NCBI RefSeq assembly: GCF_019320115.1
Contig: NC_089591.1
Location: 21,058,502 to 21,122,501, forward strand
Direction: 5' to 3'
Source: Miscanthus floridulus
Taxonomy: Eukaryota; Streptophyta; Magnoliopsida; Poales; Poaceae
Length of the DNA: 64,000 bases
Below are positions 34,191 to 45,883 of this stretch, in pieces. Position 1 is the stretch's first letter. Each line of letters starts with the position of its first letter. The notes below the pieces were generated by a model. The model was not told the DNA's origin and ran no database searches. It saw nothing but the letters and a program-made list of their open reading frames with translations. The position numbers were made by a program, and so were the translations under genes.

Positions 34191-35892
34191 GATAGGGCTA
34201 GTCAGGTCCTTAGGGTTTACAGTATTTAAACACATGCAATGAAAGTAAATGTATTTAGTGTACAGGAGCAAAATGATCAAATGGTGTCTACACTTTCCTT
34301 ATCCAAGCTTGGGCTACTCAAACTCCTCGGGGTCCTACTCCTCTTCTTCCCAAACTTCTCGTTCTCTAAACGCAACAATCATTACACATGGGAGCAATAC
34401 ATGCAAGCAAACAAGCATTTAATTAGAAGTAGTATACCAACACAAACAATAGTAGTAAACAAGCTCACAGAATTAATCTACGCATCGAGACAAAACTGTA
34501 GGAACAAGAACCACCTAAATCAGAGTTAAAACATGAAAGTTATGGCCTAATTAAGCTACTGATGGCATTCCTATAATTAAAGTGAAATAATTTCACATTT
34601 AAATTAATTAAATCTGAGATTTAAAAGCATTTTGGACTAAATCTGCTAATACTGATGGATATAGGGGCTAAACCACTAAAATTAGGGCTTAAACCTAATT
34701 ATTTTTGAACTACATAGGACCACGGGTAAATTAAGGAAAACGACGGGGGCTTTTCTACAAAATCGTCGGGGTTGATTCAGCGCTGGCCGCATTGACGGCC
34801 ACACGGAGCGCTAGCGGCTAGCCAGGTCTAGTGGACCAATCGTGGACTGGCCCCATGGACCGAGTCCACTGGTCCATGGTGGACTGAGCAGCGGTGGTGG
34901 CATGGGACGTGATGGCGGCGCCATGGATGGCGACTGGCGAGCTCGCGGCGGCGGCGCTGCAGGCATGGTGAGGTGAGGGTACGGTCATGCTACACACATA
35001 GTGCGAACACGATGCGCGCCTTTGCCATGGTGGAAAGCGGTAGGAGGCATGGGTCCACATGGCGGCGGCGACGCTATGGCGCATGAAGCGGCGCACAGAG
35101 AGGGAGATAGAGCACTGCTAAGGGCACCGACGCATTCCCCTTGATCAGGCGAAGCTTCTACAGCTAGCTCACCTTGACAGGAAATGGCTGTGAGGGCGGA
35201 GAACAGCAGCGGCGGTGAACTCGACAAAAACTCAACCTAGGGTTTAGCGCACACGATGGTAGAGGCAGCGCGGAGGCTAACGCATCCACTTTATAGGCGT
35301 GCAGGACTAGGCAAACCTTGGTTCGCGTGCATGGTGCGGCACTGATGGTGGAGTTGGACTCCAACTTGAGTCGAATTGAGGGTCAAGGATGACCATGGAG
35401 CATCGGCCCCATGGTAGGCGGGCCCTGCATGTTAGTGGCAGCGGCGGGAGATAGTGCGGGTGTGTGGGCATGGCCAGGCGGAGCGGCTGCGGCGACTGGG
35501 CCACGCTAGTGGGCCGACTGGCCCACGCCGGCACACGTGTGAGCGAGGAGGGAAGTGGGCCATGCTGGCTTGGCTGCTAGGCTAGCTACGCTGCTGTGAG
35601 CCAAAAACCAAAGAAATAAAGAGAAAGAAAGAAAAGTTTTTTCTTTTATCTTAAGCAGCTTTTTGAATTAAACTCTCAGAAACTTGATTGGAAATGGGCC
35701 TGAACACATATAGAGCAAGCAAGAAAAAATATGCAGCAGCATGAATGCAACATTTCAAGGTTTCTACTTCATATTCCCTTTTAGGATTTTTATAAATCAT
35801 TAATATTGGCCTAAGAAAGTAAAGCAACTAATTGAATTAAATCAATTTAAACTCTACTTTTTTTAAAAGCAAAAAAAATTTAGGGTGCAACA
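34191..35892 (-). repeat. 5' LTR of the minus-strand chromovirus, truncated at its inner end
   Basis: In element sense it begins TGTTGCACCC (35892) and has a CTATAAAG core at about 35290, then a long downstream part to about 34191, where it joins integrase coding sequence directly. The PBS, gag and most of pol are deleted at that junction. Confidence 0.65.
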
Positions 35893-36900
35893 CCGGGCAA
35901 TTTCGTCGATGCCGATTAGATAATGTCATACACGGCCAACTAGATGTTCTGTCTAAAGATAAGTACCCTTCCTATATCTGCATTTACTAAAGTTTTCTCC
36001 TCGGTGTCTCTCCAATTATTGTTTATCCATTTATTCTCCATATTAAATATCTTTAAGATACTCCACTCGCTCTTATCTTTAAGATACTCCATTCATTCTC
36101 CATCGACTCATCGACCAACCACGTCCTCACTTGTGTTACCTAGAAGCGGCCATGTTCTAGATCTCGCATCTACACATGCATGGGCGCCAGCGCTCTGCTG
36201 GTATGGGTGGTCGACAACGGCTCTTCGGCGTTATTTGTACTCTTACGCGTAAACAAGTGCCAATCACTCTACGCTATGGGGTATGGACTAGTCGGGGCTG
36301 GTGATACGATAAAGGACCAACCGGAAGGAAAACACTCATTTTTAAAATATGAATACACTCAAAATAAACATAATGTTTCTAGACCACTGCTCAGTGAGCT
36401 ATAGGATCTTTTCGTAAGTTTATCCTAATCCACTCTGTCTTGTTTTTCTACTTCACCGAATAGGTCTAGGTCATCGGCTAGCTTGATCGCTGACTCCGTC
36501 GCTTCTTTCTCAAGCATCACGACCTCCTCGGCAGTCGTCCCTCGAGCAAAATCTCCGTCAATCACCTCCAGCCGACCAGTTTAACTAGTCGGATACCTAT
36601 TTTTCTCTAGTTGACTTTGAGTTAAACTGCTCAGACAAGATCAATTTGGCATCGCTTAGCAGATACAAGAAGCTCAGGGACTGGCTGCTTAGCAAGTCTA
36701 GGCCACCGGGCAGCTTGATCACCAACTCCAACTACTCATGTGAAGCTAAAATTCTTAGAAGGAAAATTGACCTACCAGGCTTACTATGTTTTAGCGGCAT
36801 TGCATGCCATGTGTGCGCTATCAAGCTGCTGCATGCCGTGTGTACTACATTTTAGCGGCATTGCATGCCATGTGTGCTATCTAAGATGTTGCTATTAAAC
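35893..36900 (+). mobile_element. Tat-type 3' tail fragment
   Basis: Noncoding. It resembles the 8.08-8.35 kb stretch of Tat A (TTCTCCATATTAAATATCTTTAAGATA block) and carries CGACCAGTTTAACTAGTCGG-type motifs like other Tat tails. It contains an imperfect tandem duplication of period 61 bp at about 36789-36905 (TTTTAGCGGCATTGCATGCC). Ends not defined. Confidence 0.5.
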
Positions 36901-37299
36901 TCTGGATGTCTAGTTTCTCTTAGAACAAAATCATAGTAAATTCTCTTTGTACCATATCATAACACGCAACAACCTAGAAAAGGAGCATGCATTTGCAACT
37001 CACAAGTTTTCAAGTTTTTAGGATGAGATATTTTTAGCCAACAAACTTAAATCTTGGGGATACTAAGTTATAGCCTAGGCACAGATGAATTATAGACAGA
37101 GCAACTATTTATCATTTCAACTTTAGGAGAAACTAAACATTCTTAAAACACATATGAAGAATGGAATTCATATTTTTATTGTTATTATCATATTTCATTT
37201 TTTGGGTATTTTAAATTTTAGAGATTTTTTAAATACTAATAAATAAATAAATGTAGAAAATTTTAAAAAAAATAAAAGATACAAGATACAAGGTACCTC

Positions 37300-37385
37300 T
37301 ACGGGGTCCTCCCCCAAGCTAGCTGGAGGCATATGGTCCGGAATTGTATCCCATGGACCGCCATAGGCCACCTGCGCATCATGCT
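37300..37385 (-). pseudogene. C-terminal piece of the Athila ORF1-like gene
   Basis: Directly left of the solo LTR. The minus-strand frame arriving at 44312 (Gln-rich) continues here without shift once the LTR and one ATGCT copy are left out, with YGGPWDTIPDHMPPASLGED. This continuity supports the insertion model for 37386-44311. Confidence 0.65.
37381..37385. repeat. target-site duplication of the solo LTR, left (ATGCT)
   Basis: ATGCT here and at 44312-44316 flank a TG...CA segment exactly. Confidence 0.75.
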
Positions 37386-40300
37386 TGAAACATCCTCAAT
37401 TTTTCCACGAAGGGAAAATCCACAGAATGAATTATAATATGATAAACCAAGAACTGATTCCATCATATTATCATATTTTAGTCGATGTCACAGTCATACA
37501 TCGTAAGATTACAAGAATACAAGACATTACATCAGTGGGGAACACACCTATTATAGAGTTAATCTAGCGGAAGACTATCGAGTGAAGGCTCCTCCTTCAC
37601 GGGCATCATCAGAGTTGGCGTAGTGCAGCGTAGATTCCATCTCTGAACCAAACTTGAGCGTAGGCACGAGACCTTCTAATCCTTCTAAAGTCAGCATCTC
37701 TGAGAAGCAGGAAAATCTGCACACCGCCAGATGTGTGCAGGCCATGGTCAGCACCGATGAGCTTTAGTGGAAAAGATAAAACAAGAGGATCTGGCGATCC
37801 TAACATTTGGCTATGGTTTGCATCCTTAGCGCACGAGAAGTAAGTAACAGTAGTAATGTAATAATAATATCTAGTTTTTAACACATTCTCAGCCACACAC
37901 ATCCACATCCATCCATATCCATCCACCATCCCATCCCAACCATAATCACACCACCATCACCACATCTCATCTCACACTCTCAGGTTGACAGGCCGACTCC
38001 CTCTCGGCACTTGTCTCAACAGCCCGCAACCCCTGGCTCACGGCCAGAAAATACCCCAACCCTGGAGGAAGGAAAGAAGGACTCATCTCCTATCTAGTTT
38101 AAGCGAAACCTAGGAAAGATCCATAGCCGACAAGTTGGCATATGTATCGATCAATCAACCAAACACTGCAGAGGTTTTACATACCCACAAGATAGCCATC
38201 CTCGACGGTGCCCCGTCTAGGCAGATTCCAGCCGCTTGCTAGCCTAGAACGATGCCACCCTACCTCTCAGCCCTAGTACATCCCAAGTCTAGTCTAGGGA
38301 TGGCTGATACTAGTGAGTCAGTAGATAGAATTGGGGCCCTCCGAATGTCAAGAGCCATGTCCACAAGGGCCTCCTAAAGTCTCGGAAGGGTGTGGGGGCA
38401 ACCACGCACCCTGTACCTCCTTGCACACATTCGCCTAACAATAGTGGCATTGTTCTACCAAGTAGTCCGACCGTCCCACACCATATAGGGCGAGTGGGAT
38501 GTAAAGGATTCCCGGTGAGTCTGAGTACTAGTAAGTCCTTAGGGATTGACCAAGCCAGAATGTCTTCATCAAGGTTTCCATTTTATGTGCCACCACAGCA
38601 CCTCTACCCTAGGCTCCACCTCTCCGAGGTTCACACCCAAGGACACCTCCAATTACCATTTACCCACCATAGGTATTCCACATCCAAGTGCCCAGGTAGC
38701 ACCACATGGCCAGACTCGCCCCAGGCTCAGTCGTTATTCCTAGCTCGGTCGACACAACCCTCACTCTCCACTGCACCCAAGACACACGCAGCACGCTCAC
38801 ACACCACCAAGTCCAGCACCCATAGCTAAACCATTCCCAGGGGGTTCACCACCAGCATCACATCCCCGATATAATGCGAAGTGGAGTTAATAATAAGTAT
38901 AGTGGTGTAATATGCAAGCAAGTAGGCAAGTAAGCATATATAAGCGAGCGAATGCGCAAAGCAGGGTGACGTGGTAGAGTGGGTTGCATTAGGGTAATAA
39001 TGGCTCAGGTAGTAGCATGCATCAAAGTATTATCAAAGGAATAATTATAAGCGCTAGCAGTTCTAGATATTATGCAATGTCTAATAGGATTCTCTAAAAG
39101 AGGGTGCTGCCATGACACCTGCGGTGTAGAGGTAGTAGTGGTACAATTCTCCATTCGTTGGTGTTCCATTAGCTGGGGTCACCTCCTCCTGCGTTGACTC
39201 CATTCCGCAGTCCTTGTCGTCATCCACGTTCTCTTGGTCCAATCGTCAGCTACTTTGTGAAGCGACACGCAAGGCAAAAGAGCACTCAACACTCGAAAAG
39301 ACGACAAGACACAGGAAAATCCAATAACACCAGCGAGGTAATAAGAGATACATGGCTTAGCCCTCTCGACGGTTGTCCAATTTCCTCGGGCCAAAGAATC
39401 ACAAGTGGTGGTTTGCTAAGCACAAGTTTAAGTCATGGCCAAGCCGGTATGGCTTTATGATAAATAGTTTAAGCCAGAGCTTGCCCAGAGCAAACACCAC
39501 GGCTCACGATCTTTCGATCCTGTGTCATTGACTTGACAGGGATTGGAAGTCGAGCCCCAAGAAAGAGGAACGATGGGGTTCATCTCTTATAGCCTTATCC
39601 CACAGGTCACAATTGGACATGAGTAGCAAACAAGAATGATAACACTATTATGACTTGGCTTCAATGTACTTCGGCTCGCCCGCTACGGTAGAAAGCAGTA
39701 GCGCAAAGAGTTTGGACAGCAACGGGTTCTCTCGATCCTCACGACATAATAACGTCGGGAGCCGAGAAGAGAGTTGCTCAGCAAAACAAAAGAAGCAAGG
39801 GTTAGCTAGGCACATCCATGTCATGTTCTCAGACACATCTTCGGGGAAGATGGTTTTGGACGGTTGATCGGGTCGACACGCACGGGTCCGAGGTATGACA
39901 TAGACTATAGCTTCGCTAGCTAAAAAGAGATAGTCTAGTCTTTGATCCAATCGCCATGGACACGGTAGGATCGAACAGAGCGGCTGATAGGGCAATGACA
40001 GCAAGGAACTGAGGTCTGCTCCTTCCAACACACGCCATGACAGAAGACAGGGCATCGGAAGGAGCGACTCACTAAAGAGTACAAGTGCGCAAACCACTCA
40101 TAGGGTACCTGACTTAGGTGCACTGGCACTAAGACATCTCTCTAGTTCATAGCGGTGCGGTTGTCACCATGGGAATCAAGGAAATGCAATGGTCATACAA
40201 GGTACAAGCATATGGAGGTTTGTGCACGAAGAGGCAAGTAAAAGTAAAAGAGTGGCGTAACTCCATGGTCATGGCGAGGCAAACTCGTGGCCACAAGCTA

Positions 40301-40807
40301 TACCCACGGGTTGGCACCCATTGTTCCATGATTATTATCTCTAGGTCATCTCCCATAGGACTTGGTCATGGAGGGCTCAAGGCGTGGGGGTGATATCCGC
40401 ATCGATGTTAGTATCGACATCGAATCCATCACGACCATGTTCAAGGGCTGAAGGCAGGAGCTAACACTTGTGGTACTATGAAGCCATCTAAAAAGCGATG
40501 AGTCGAGTTACACTCGGCATCACGGTCATGGCGAGACAGATCCTGCAATCGTAACATCTGAACGAGGTACGATCCGTTAGCCGGCTCGAAGGCTCGGCAC
40601 ATAGGCAACAACACCAACAATCAGCTGATAAGAACCAAACATGACTGAAGATGCAACAACTCGACACGACTGAGGAGTAGCACATTCCATAGTTGGGGAT
40701 AGGCAGACCTGCACAAGGGCATGGTGTAGATAGATATAGATAGATCAAGATCATGTATTGTAAGTGGACGAACGAGTATAAGAATGAGCGGGAAGGGGCT
40801 TTCATCG

Positions 40808-41053
40808 GTGGTCGGAGATGTCACCGAGGTGGTCGGTGAGATCACCGTCGTGGTCGGAAGGCTGGCCGAGGTGGTCGGAGAGCTTTGCCGACGTGGTTGG
40901 TGAGATCACGGAGGTGGTCGGAGTGATCATCAACATGGTCAGTGAGATTGCCAAAGTGGCCGGAAAGGTTGCAACGTGGTCGGAAAGGTTGCCGAGGTGG
41001 TCGGAGAGGTTGCCAACATGGTCAGAAAGGTTGCCGAGGTGGTTGGAGAGTAC
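40808..41053 (+). repeat. minisatellite, period 21 bp, in the solo LTR
   Basis: About 11-12 units of GGTCGGAGAGGTTGCCGAGGT type; the last four are the most regular, earlier ones are more diverged with small indels. Because the period is a multiple of three it gives an artificial heptad protein (WSERLPR). Confidence 0.85.
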
Positions 41054-41088
41054 TTAAGGGTTGGTCCACATCATGGTGCTCATCTTTA

Positions 41089-41120
41089 GAAAAATTATGA
41101 AACTAGTTTCATAATTTTTC
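41089..41120. repeat. perfect 32-bp palindrome
   Basis: A 16-bp arm, GAAAAATTATGAAACT, is followed by its exact reverse complement with no spacer, centred on CTAG. It lies 36 bp after the minisatellite. Confidence 0.9.
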
Positions 41121-43356
41121 GACAACGTATGAATTTTCTACAAATTTCGGAGATTAAATCCATTCCTGAAAAAGAAGAGGGAGGCCACAGTTTCTACTAG
41201 GCCACTACGGGGCTACTGCCAGGGCTTGGCTTACGCGAAGAGGAAAGGCAGGCCAGCCTGTTTGTCGGCCCAACTGCAAGGAAGAGAGTGGGGGCCAGCA
41301 CAGGGCCACTAGGCCAATGTTGCAGCTGCCGCAGTCAGCCCAAGAGAGAAGAGAGGGTGCTGGTGCTGGGCATTGGGCCAGCTGGTCTTGGTGCTTTCCC
41401 ACAAACCGCTCATCAAGGTAGGGTCTGGGGCTAGGGCTGCTCACGACGCGCGCGTCCACGGTGATGGTGTCACACGCGATGTTCTCCGAGGCCTTGGGTG
41501 AGTAGCTCACGACCATGCCCAGTGGTGCTTGATCGAAGAGCCTAGGGGCACGGACATAGTGCGCGCTTGGCTCGCCATGACACTTCTTGGTGCATGAATG
41601 CCAGCATGGCCAAGGTCGGCCTTTGGGTCTGTGTGTGCGTGCGTCCGAGCGGTGGCCATGGTCATGAGTGTGGTGGCAGGGTCCGGGGTCACGGAGGTGT
41701 AGGGGTCGGTTGAGCTCACCATGGTGAGGCCGCGATGGCGGTGCCATGCCATGGACGTGAGGGCGAGGTGGTATGTGCGCGGGCATGGTCATGACCACGA
41801 CGAGGTTTGCCGATAGCATGGCATCGAGGCAAGGCAGGGTCTTGTCAAGCGATGGCAGTGGCTAGTGTAGGTGTCAGCGTGGTGTGCTAGTGACATGGGC
41901 AAGTGGTGCGTGGTGCTCCTAGCAGTGTGATGGTCATGGGCGGCAAGGTCTGTGCGGAAAGTCAACCGGGCATGCTGACATGCCATCAAGGGGCCAAGAG
42001 GGTGGAGCTTGGCCTAGGATGAGCTCACCGGTGCATGGTCATACCTTGGTCATGTAGCACTACGTGCAGGAAGGGCTCGATGCACAGAATCAAGGCAGAT
42101 CTCGATGACCGATCCCATGTCATAGGGTGGCCGGGGACGGGGAAAAAGGTTCATGGCATGGTGGTGGCTTGGTCTCGACGTAGGGCTGGAAGGCAACGCT
42201 GAGGCTCTAGGTGGCTAGCTGCGTTCCCGGGTGCCATCGGCCGGTAGGGCAAGGCCGTGGCCATGTACGTGAGTGCGCATGTGTGTCCTGGAGCAGGGTA
42301 GCTCCGCGGTCAAGCTAATGTCGAAGGCTAGGATAGGGTCGGGGCTTGGCGTGGTCACAGCCATGGACGAGGCGGTGCTCTGGCGGTGCACGGGCAGGCA
42401 TGGTCAGCGGCTTGAAGGCCGGTCAAGCAAGCATCAAGACATCAGATAAGGGCGGGGTTTGGAGAAGGATCACCATCCGCTTTGTGAAGGCTATGATGGT
42501 GTTGAGGTGGATGGTGGCTCGATGTGGTGTCGATGCTGGGGCTTGACATGGATCTGTGGTTGCGAGGTCTTGGAGTTCCCGTGGTCACGTGGCTCGAGGA
42601 CGCGCCCGACGTTGCAGGCTTGACGGCGAGGTCGTGTGGTGCAGGTCGGGCCCGGTGCAGGGGCGGTGATGTCCCTGCACATGGCCACGACATCGTTGGC
42701 ACACGGTTGTCGCCTGGTCGCAGCACCGAGGGCTCGAACAGAGTGGCGTCACGACCTCGTGGTTCGGTCCCGAAAGCAGATCGCCGTAGTGGTGTGGTCA
42801 TGGACAAGCTCGGCGGTGCAGCTGGCACCGAGATGGCTTCATGTCATGGCCGCGGCAACTCCATGGTGTGGCTCAAGGTGAAGTCGTGGAGGTGGGGTGG
42901 CTATGCCAAGGAGGAAAGGTGCTGCTTCCCTGTGAGAACGGCAGGATCAGCACAGCGACGACGCGAGGTGGTGACTGCGGCCTCCGAGCGATGTGGCTTG
43001 GCGATGAGGCCGCCATGGCAGAGAACGCTGACGGACATCGGGTGGTGAGGTTGTCGTGGTTCAGGGATGCTTGACGCTATGACATGCCCTGACACGCCGC
43101 GATGAAGCAGAGGTGGTTGGCGTGCTTGACAACATCCATGCGGCTCCGGCGTGGCGTGGATGTCGTCGCCATGGCGAGGTGCCTAGCAGGGCATCGGGGT
43201 AGGATGGAGCGGCATCAGTGGCGAGGTGGCTCGCCGTGTAGGCTGGCTCGGCTTCAAGCCATGGCTGCGCATCTGCTGCGGCGAGGTGAGGAAGGCGAGG
43301 CAGAGATGGGAGGGAGCATTTGCGGCGGCTGGAGGGAGAGGGACTTGGTCTGGCTC

Positions 43357-43362
43357 TTATAA
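43357..43362 (-). promoter_or_regulatory. TATA-like core of the solo LTR
   Basis: TTATAA within CTTATAAGAGCC on the minus strand, at the downstream edge of the GC-rich region. Position relative to the LTR start is similar to the TATA box of the 60.4-kb LTR. Confidence 0.45.
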
Positions 43363-44311
43363 GCGGTCTGTTAGGGTTCGCGAGGGCAGGGAGCTTCTAG
43401 GGGGGTGCCGATGATCCTCGGCGTCCGTGCCTGGGGAGGTACACGCGGCGCAAATCGAGGAGCGGAGCAGGTGAGGCGCGGGTGAGGAGCGCTGGAATGC
43501 GCGTCGCGTAGCGTGCGAGCGGTGGCAACGCTGGGAGAATCTGCTCGCTAGGGTTGGCAAGGGCGTCGGTTGCTGGCCTGGCTGGGCCGTGGCTTGCTAG
43601 GCCAGCTAGCTGGCTGCGCCGGTTGGGCCAAGACGCTGGCGGGGTGGGCCAAAAGGAGGAGAGAGGCAGGCCGAGCGGTGGTGCTAGCTGGGCCAGGTTG
43701 GGCTGCTGCGCTGCTGCTGTTGCTGCCCGCGTGGACCAAAAGCAGGGGGGCCAAGTTGGGCTGGTTCGACTGATCAGGCCAATATGGCCTTCACCTTTCT
43801 TTCCTATTTCCTTTACTCTTTTCTATTTCATATATTGCTTGATTAATTCCATAATCAAGTGTTTGTATGCTAAACTTGATTAGCTTAGGTGTGGGCCCAC
43901 TTGGGTAATATCCAAGGGTCACTAGGGTCTACTACGGGTCTCAAAATCCAATGCCAAGGGTTGGCTTCGATGGGCATTGATTTACAAGGAAGGTCGATTG
44001 ACTTTATGAATTAGATCAAGGGATTCAAATGAGGTTAAAAAGCAAAAAGATGAATTGAGAAAGAGGAAAAAGGATTCATAAGATATTCTAGAAGGGATCA
44101 AAAGGATTTGCTATGGACTTGTGCTCTCCAACACAAAACACTAAACCAACAAAAGAACTCCGGCAAACTCCTACAAGTAATTCTATATGTATGCAACAAT
44201 TTATTTATAAATTATTCTTTGTTTGACCTAGCATCTACATGCTTCACGCATTGCAAGAAAAATTTTAAATAGTTCGTATTTTTGGCTTCCCCAAAAACCC
44301 AGGTTGTTACA

Positions 44312-45859
44312 ATGCTGTTGCTTTAGCAGCACATTTATTTGCGCCATCTGTTGTTGCTGCTGAAGCTGCCATTAGGTTGTATCCTACACATGAGTGTTAA
44401 GTGTGTTTTGTGTTTCACCTATGTGGATCTCCAATCCTCCGAGTTGGGTGTTGATGTTATCCAACCCTTGACGGTCTGAAACAAACTACCATAGGTGGTG
44501 GGTAGTTCCTCGGAGTCAAAGGAGTGAGCTTGGTGCCATACTGCGTCGTCAGCCTCTTGCCATCCTGATCCACAGGCTTCATGTTGCTATGGAGTGTGAT
44601 CCTAACTGGGGTGGTATGTCGGTGTGAACCCCGGTACCTACCCAGTCGGGAACCACCCTGCATGGAACACCTATGGTACATCTGGTGAGGGTGCCGACTG
44701 AGGCTGTTGAGAGCTATTTGCTTTGTTCCTAGCCGTGCTCCTTGTCATCCTGCCAGAAGCAGAACTCCTGCGTGCTTCCTCTTGGGGGACAAGAGAAAAG
44801 GTTAGATCCAAGGAATTATACAAACGAAGCCAGAACTCCTACATGCTTCCTCTTAGGGGAACAAGAGGAAAGGTTAGCTCCGAGGAATTATACGAACAAA
44901 GCTCTGGGTTAGGTAACATAATTTCATTTGTATACCTTGGGAAGAAATATACAAGGCTTCCTCATTATTGTTTTTTAGATGACGCCCTTGCATCAAGTAT
45001 TGCTCATTAATAATGAGGTGTGGGGTAGAAATGTATGTCACATCTTGTCCCTCTAACGCCTCAATGCTAGTGGCAATACAAGTTACAAGGGATGTACAAA
45101 ATATATTTGTAGAAGCCTTGAATAAATCTAACCAATGCTTAAATATTTCTTTCATAGGAGCAACTTTAATCTTTTTAGTCATGGCATAGAGCAGTTTCAT
45201 TTCAGCATGATGAATAAAGCGTATGTCCCGTCTAGGAAACAATTCATTTCAGCATGATGAATAAAGCGTATGTCCTGTCTAGGAAACAAAGTCATGGCAA
45301 TCCAAGGATGCATGAACCTCAAAGTAGGATGTTGTATGTTCATATTATGAGGTTGAAACTTGCAACCTACGTTTTGACCCGAAATGACTCTCCAAAATTT
45401 ATGACGGTTAAAACCTCTGAAAGCATGATTTAAGTTAGTTAAGCATTTTCTGCTGGAGCCTAAGCGAGAACTAAGATCTCTCCAAGTAAGAAAATATTCT
45501 TGCTCAAAATGACAGAAAGTAATCCTGTTCTCTACTTCTTGCAAGGAGCATAAAAACTGGATAGTCAGGAGACGAGAACCTTCCTCCCAAATGGTAGCAA
45601 CGTCCTCCCATCCTATGGCTTTTCGGATGGTGGAGAATTCGACATCCATAACTATATTTTGGAGAAGATTGGGGTCATATGCAGGCGTGCAGATGAACTC
45701 ATGATTCTTGATGATGTCGTACGCTTGCATTTCTTGGTGTCCGTCCAAGTCGAGGTGGGGTGCGTCATCATCCTCCTCCACCGGCTGCTCTTGCTCTTCC
45801 ATTGGCTTGGTTTCTTCGTCTTCATGCATCATACTCTCTTTGGGCTCGGTGTAGTGCAC
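44312..45859 (-). pseudogene. Athila ORF1-like protein (PF03078-like), main part
   Basis: On the minus strand from 45859: acidic N-terminus (EEDDDAPHLDLDG), then EFSTIRKAIGWEDVATIWEE, LLTIQFLCSLQEVENRI and FEQEYFLTWRDLSSRLG. Next come NRHKFWRVISG, HPTLRFMHPWIAMTLFPRQD and, after a frame disruption, LLYAMTKKIKVAP. This is the pattern of the Athila retrotransposon ORF1 family, whose function is not established. A 47-bp tandem duplication at 45198-45291 shifts the frame. The coding region then runs to 44312 with further stops, ending Gln-rich at the solo LTR insertion. Confidence 0.75.
45198..45291. repeat. 47-bp tandem duplication inside Athila ORF1
   Basis: 45198-45244 and 45245-45291 are nearly identical (CATTTCAGCATGATGAATAA start). 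As 47 is not divisible by three it shifts the reading frame and repeats the peptide DIRFIHHAEM. Confidence 0.95.
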
Positions 45860-45883
45860 GCTTCAACTTCCATGGGAGCGACT

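Larger units (their letters stand above)
31091..35892 (-). mobile_element. Tekay/Del-type chromovirus (Gypsy), internally deleted
   Basis: In minus-strand order: an LTR (35892 down to about 34191), integrase core and C-terminus with chromodomain (34190-33092), then a second LTR (33037 down to about 31091). The two LTRs align well over about 1.07 kb (34815-35892 with 31990-33037), each with a CTATAAAG core. They differ completely in the rest, so one has been rearranged. Gag, protease, RT and RNase H are missing between the first LTR and integrase. Confidence 0.7.
37386..44311 (-). mobile_element. candidate solo LTR, 6926 bp, Gypsy (probably Tekay-like)
   Basis: In minus-strand sense it starts TGTAACAACCTGGG (44311) and ends GGATGTTTCA (37386), flanked by perfect ATGCT copies. 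A TTATAA core at 43357-43362 lies about 950 bases from the start, after a GC-rich region. No gag or pol motif was seen, and its start sequence does not recur inside, so a single LTR is the simplest reading. Many long open frames in the 41.2-43.8 kb GC-rich part have no recognisable domain. Contains a 21-bp minisatellite (40808-41053) and a 32-bp perfect palindrome (41089-41120). It could hide further nested fragments. Confidence 0.65.

Noticed and set aside
39648..40097. 149-residue minus-strand frame
   Set aside because: Leu/Ser/Cys-rich, no domain, no splice or promoter support, inside the candidate solo LTR.
41205..43048. Long open frames (up to 204 residues) in a GC-rich stretch
   Set aside because: Several frames on both strands are open at once, as GC-rich DNA allows. 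Proteins are His/Arg/Pro-rich without a known domain and lie in an LTR promoter-like region.
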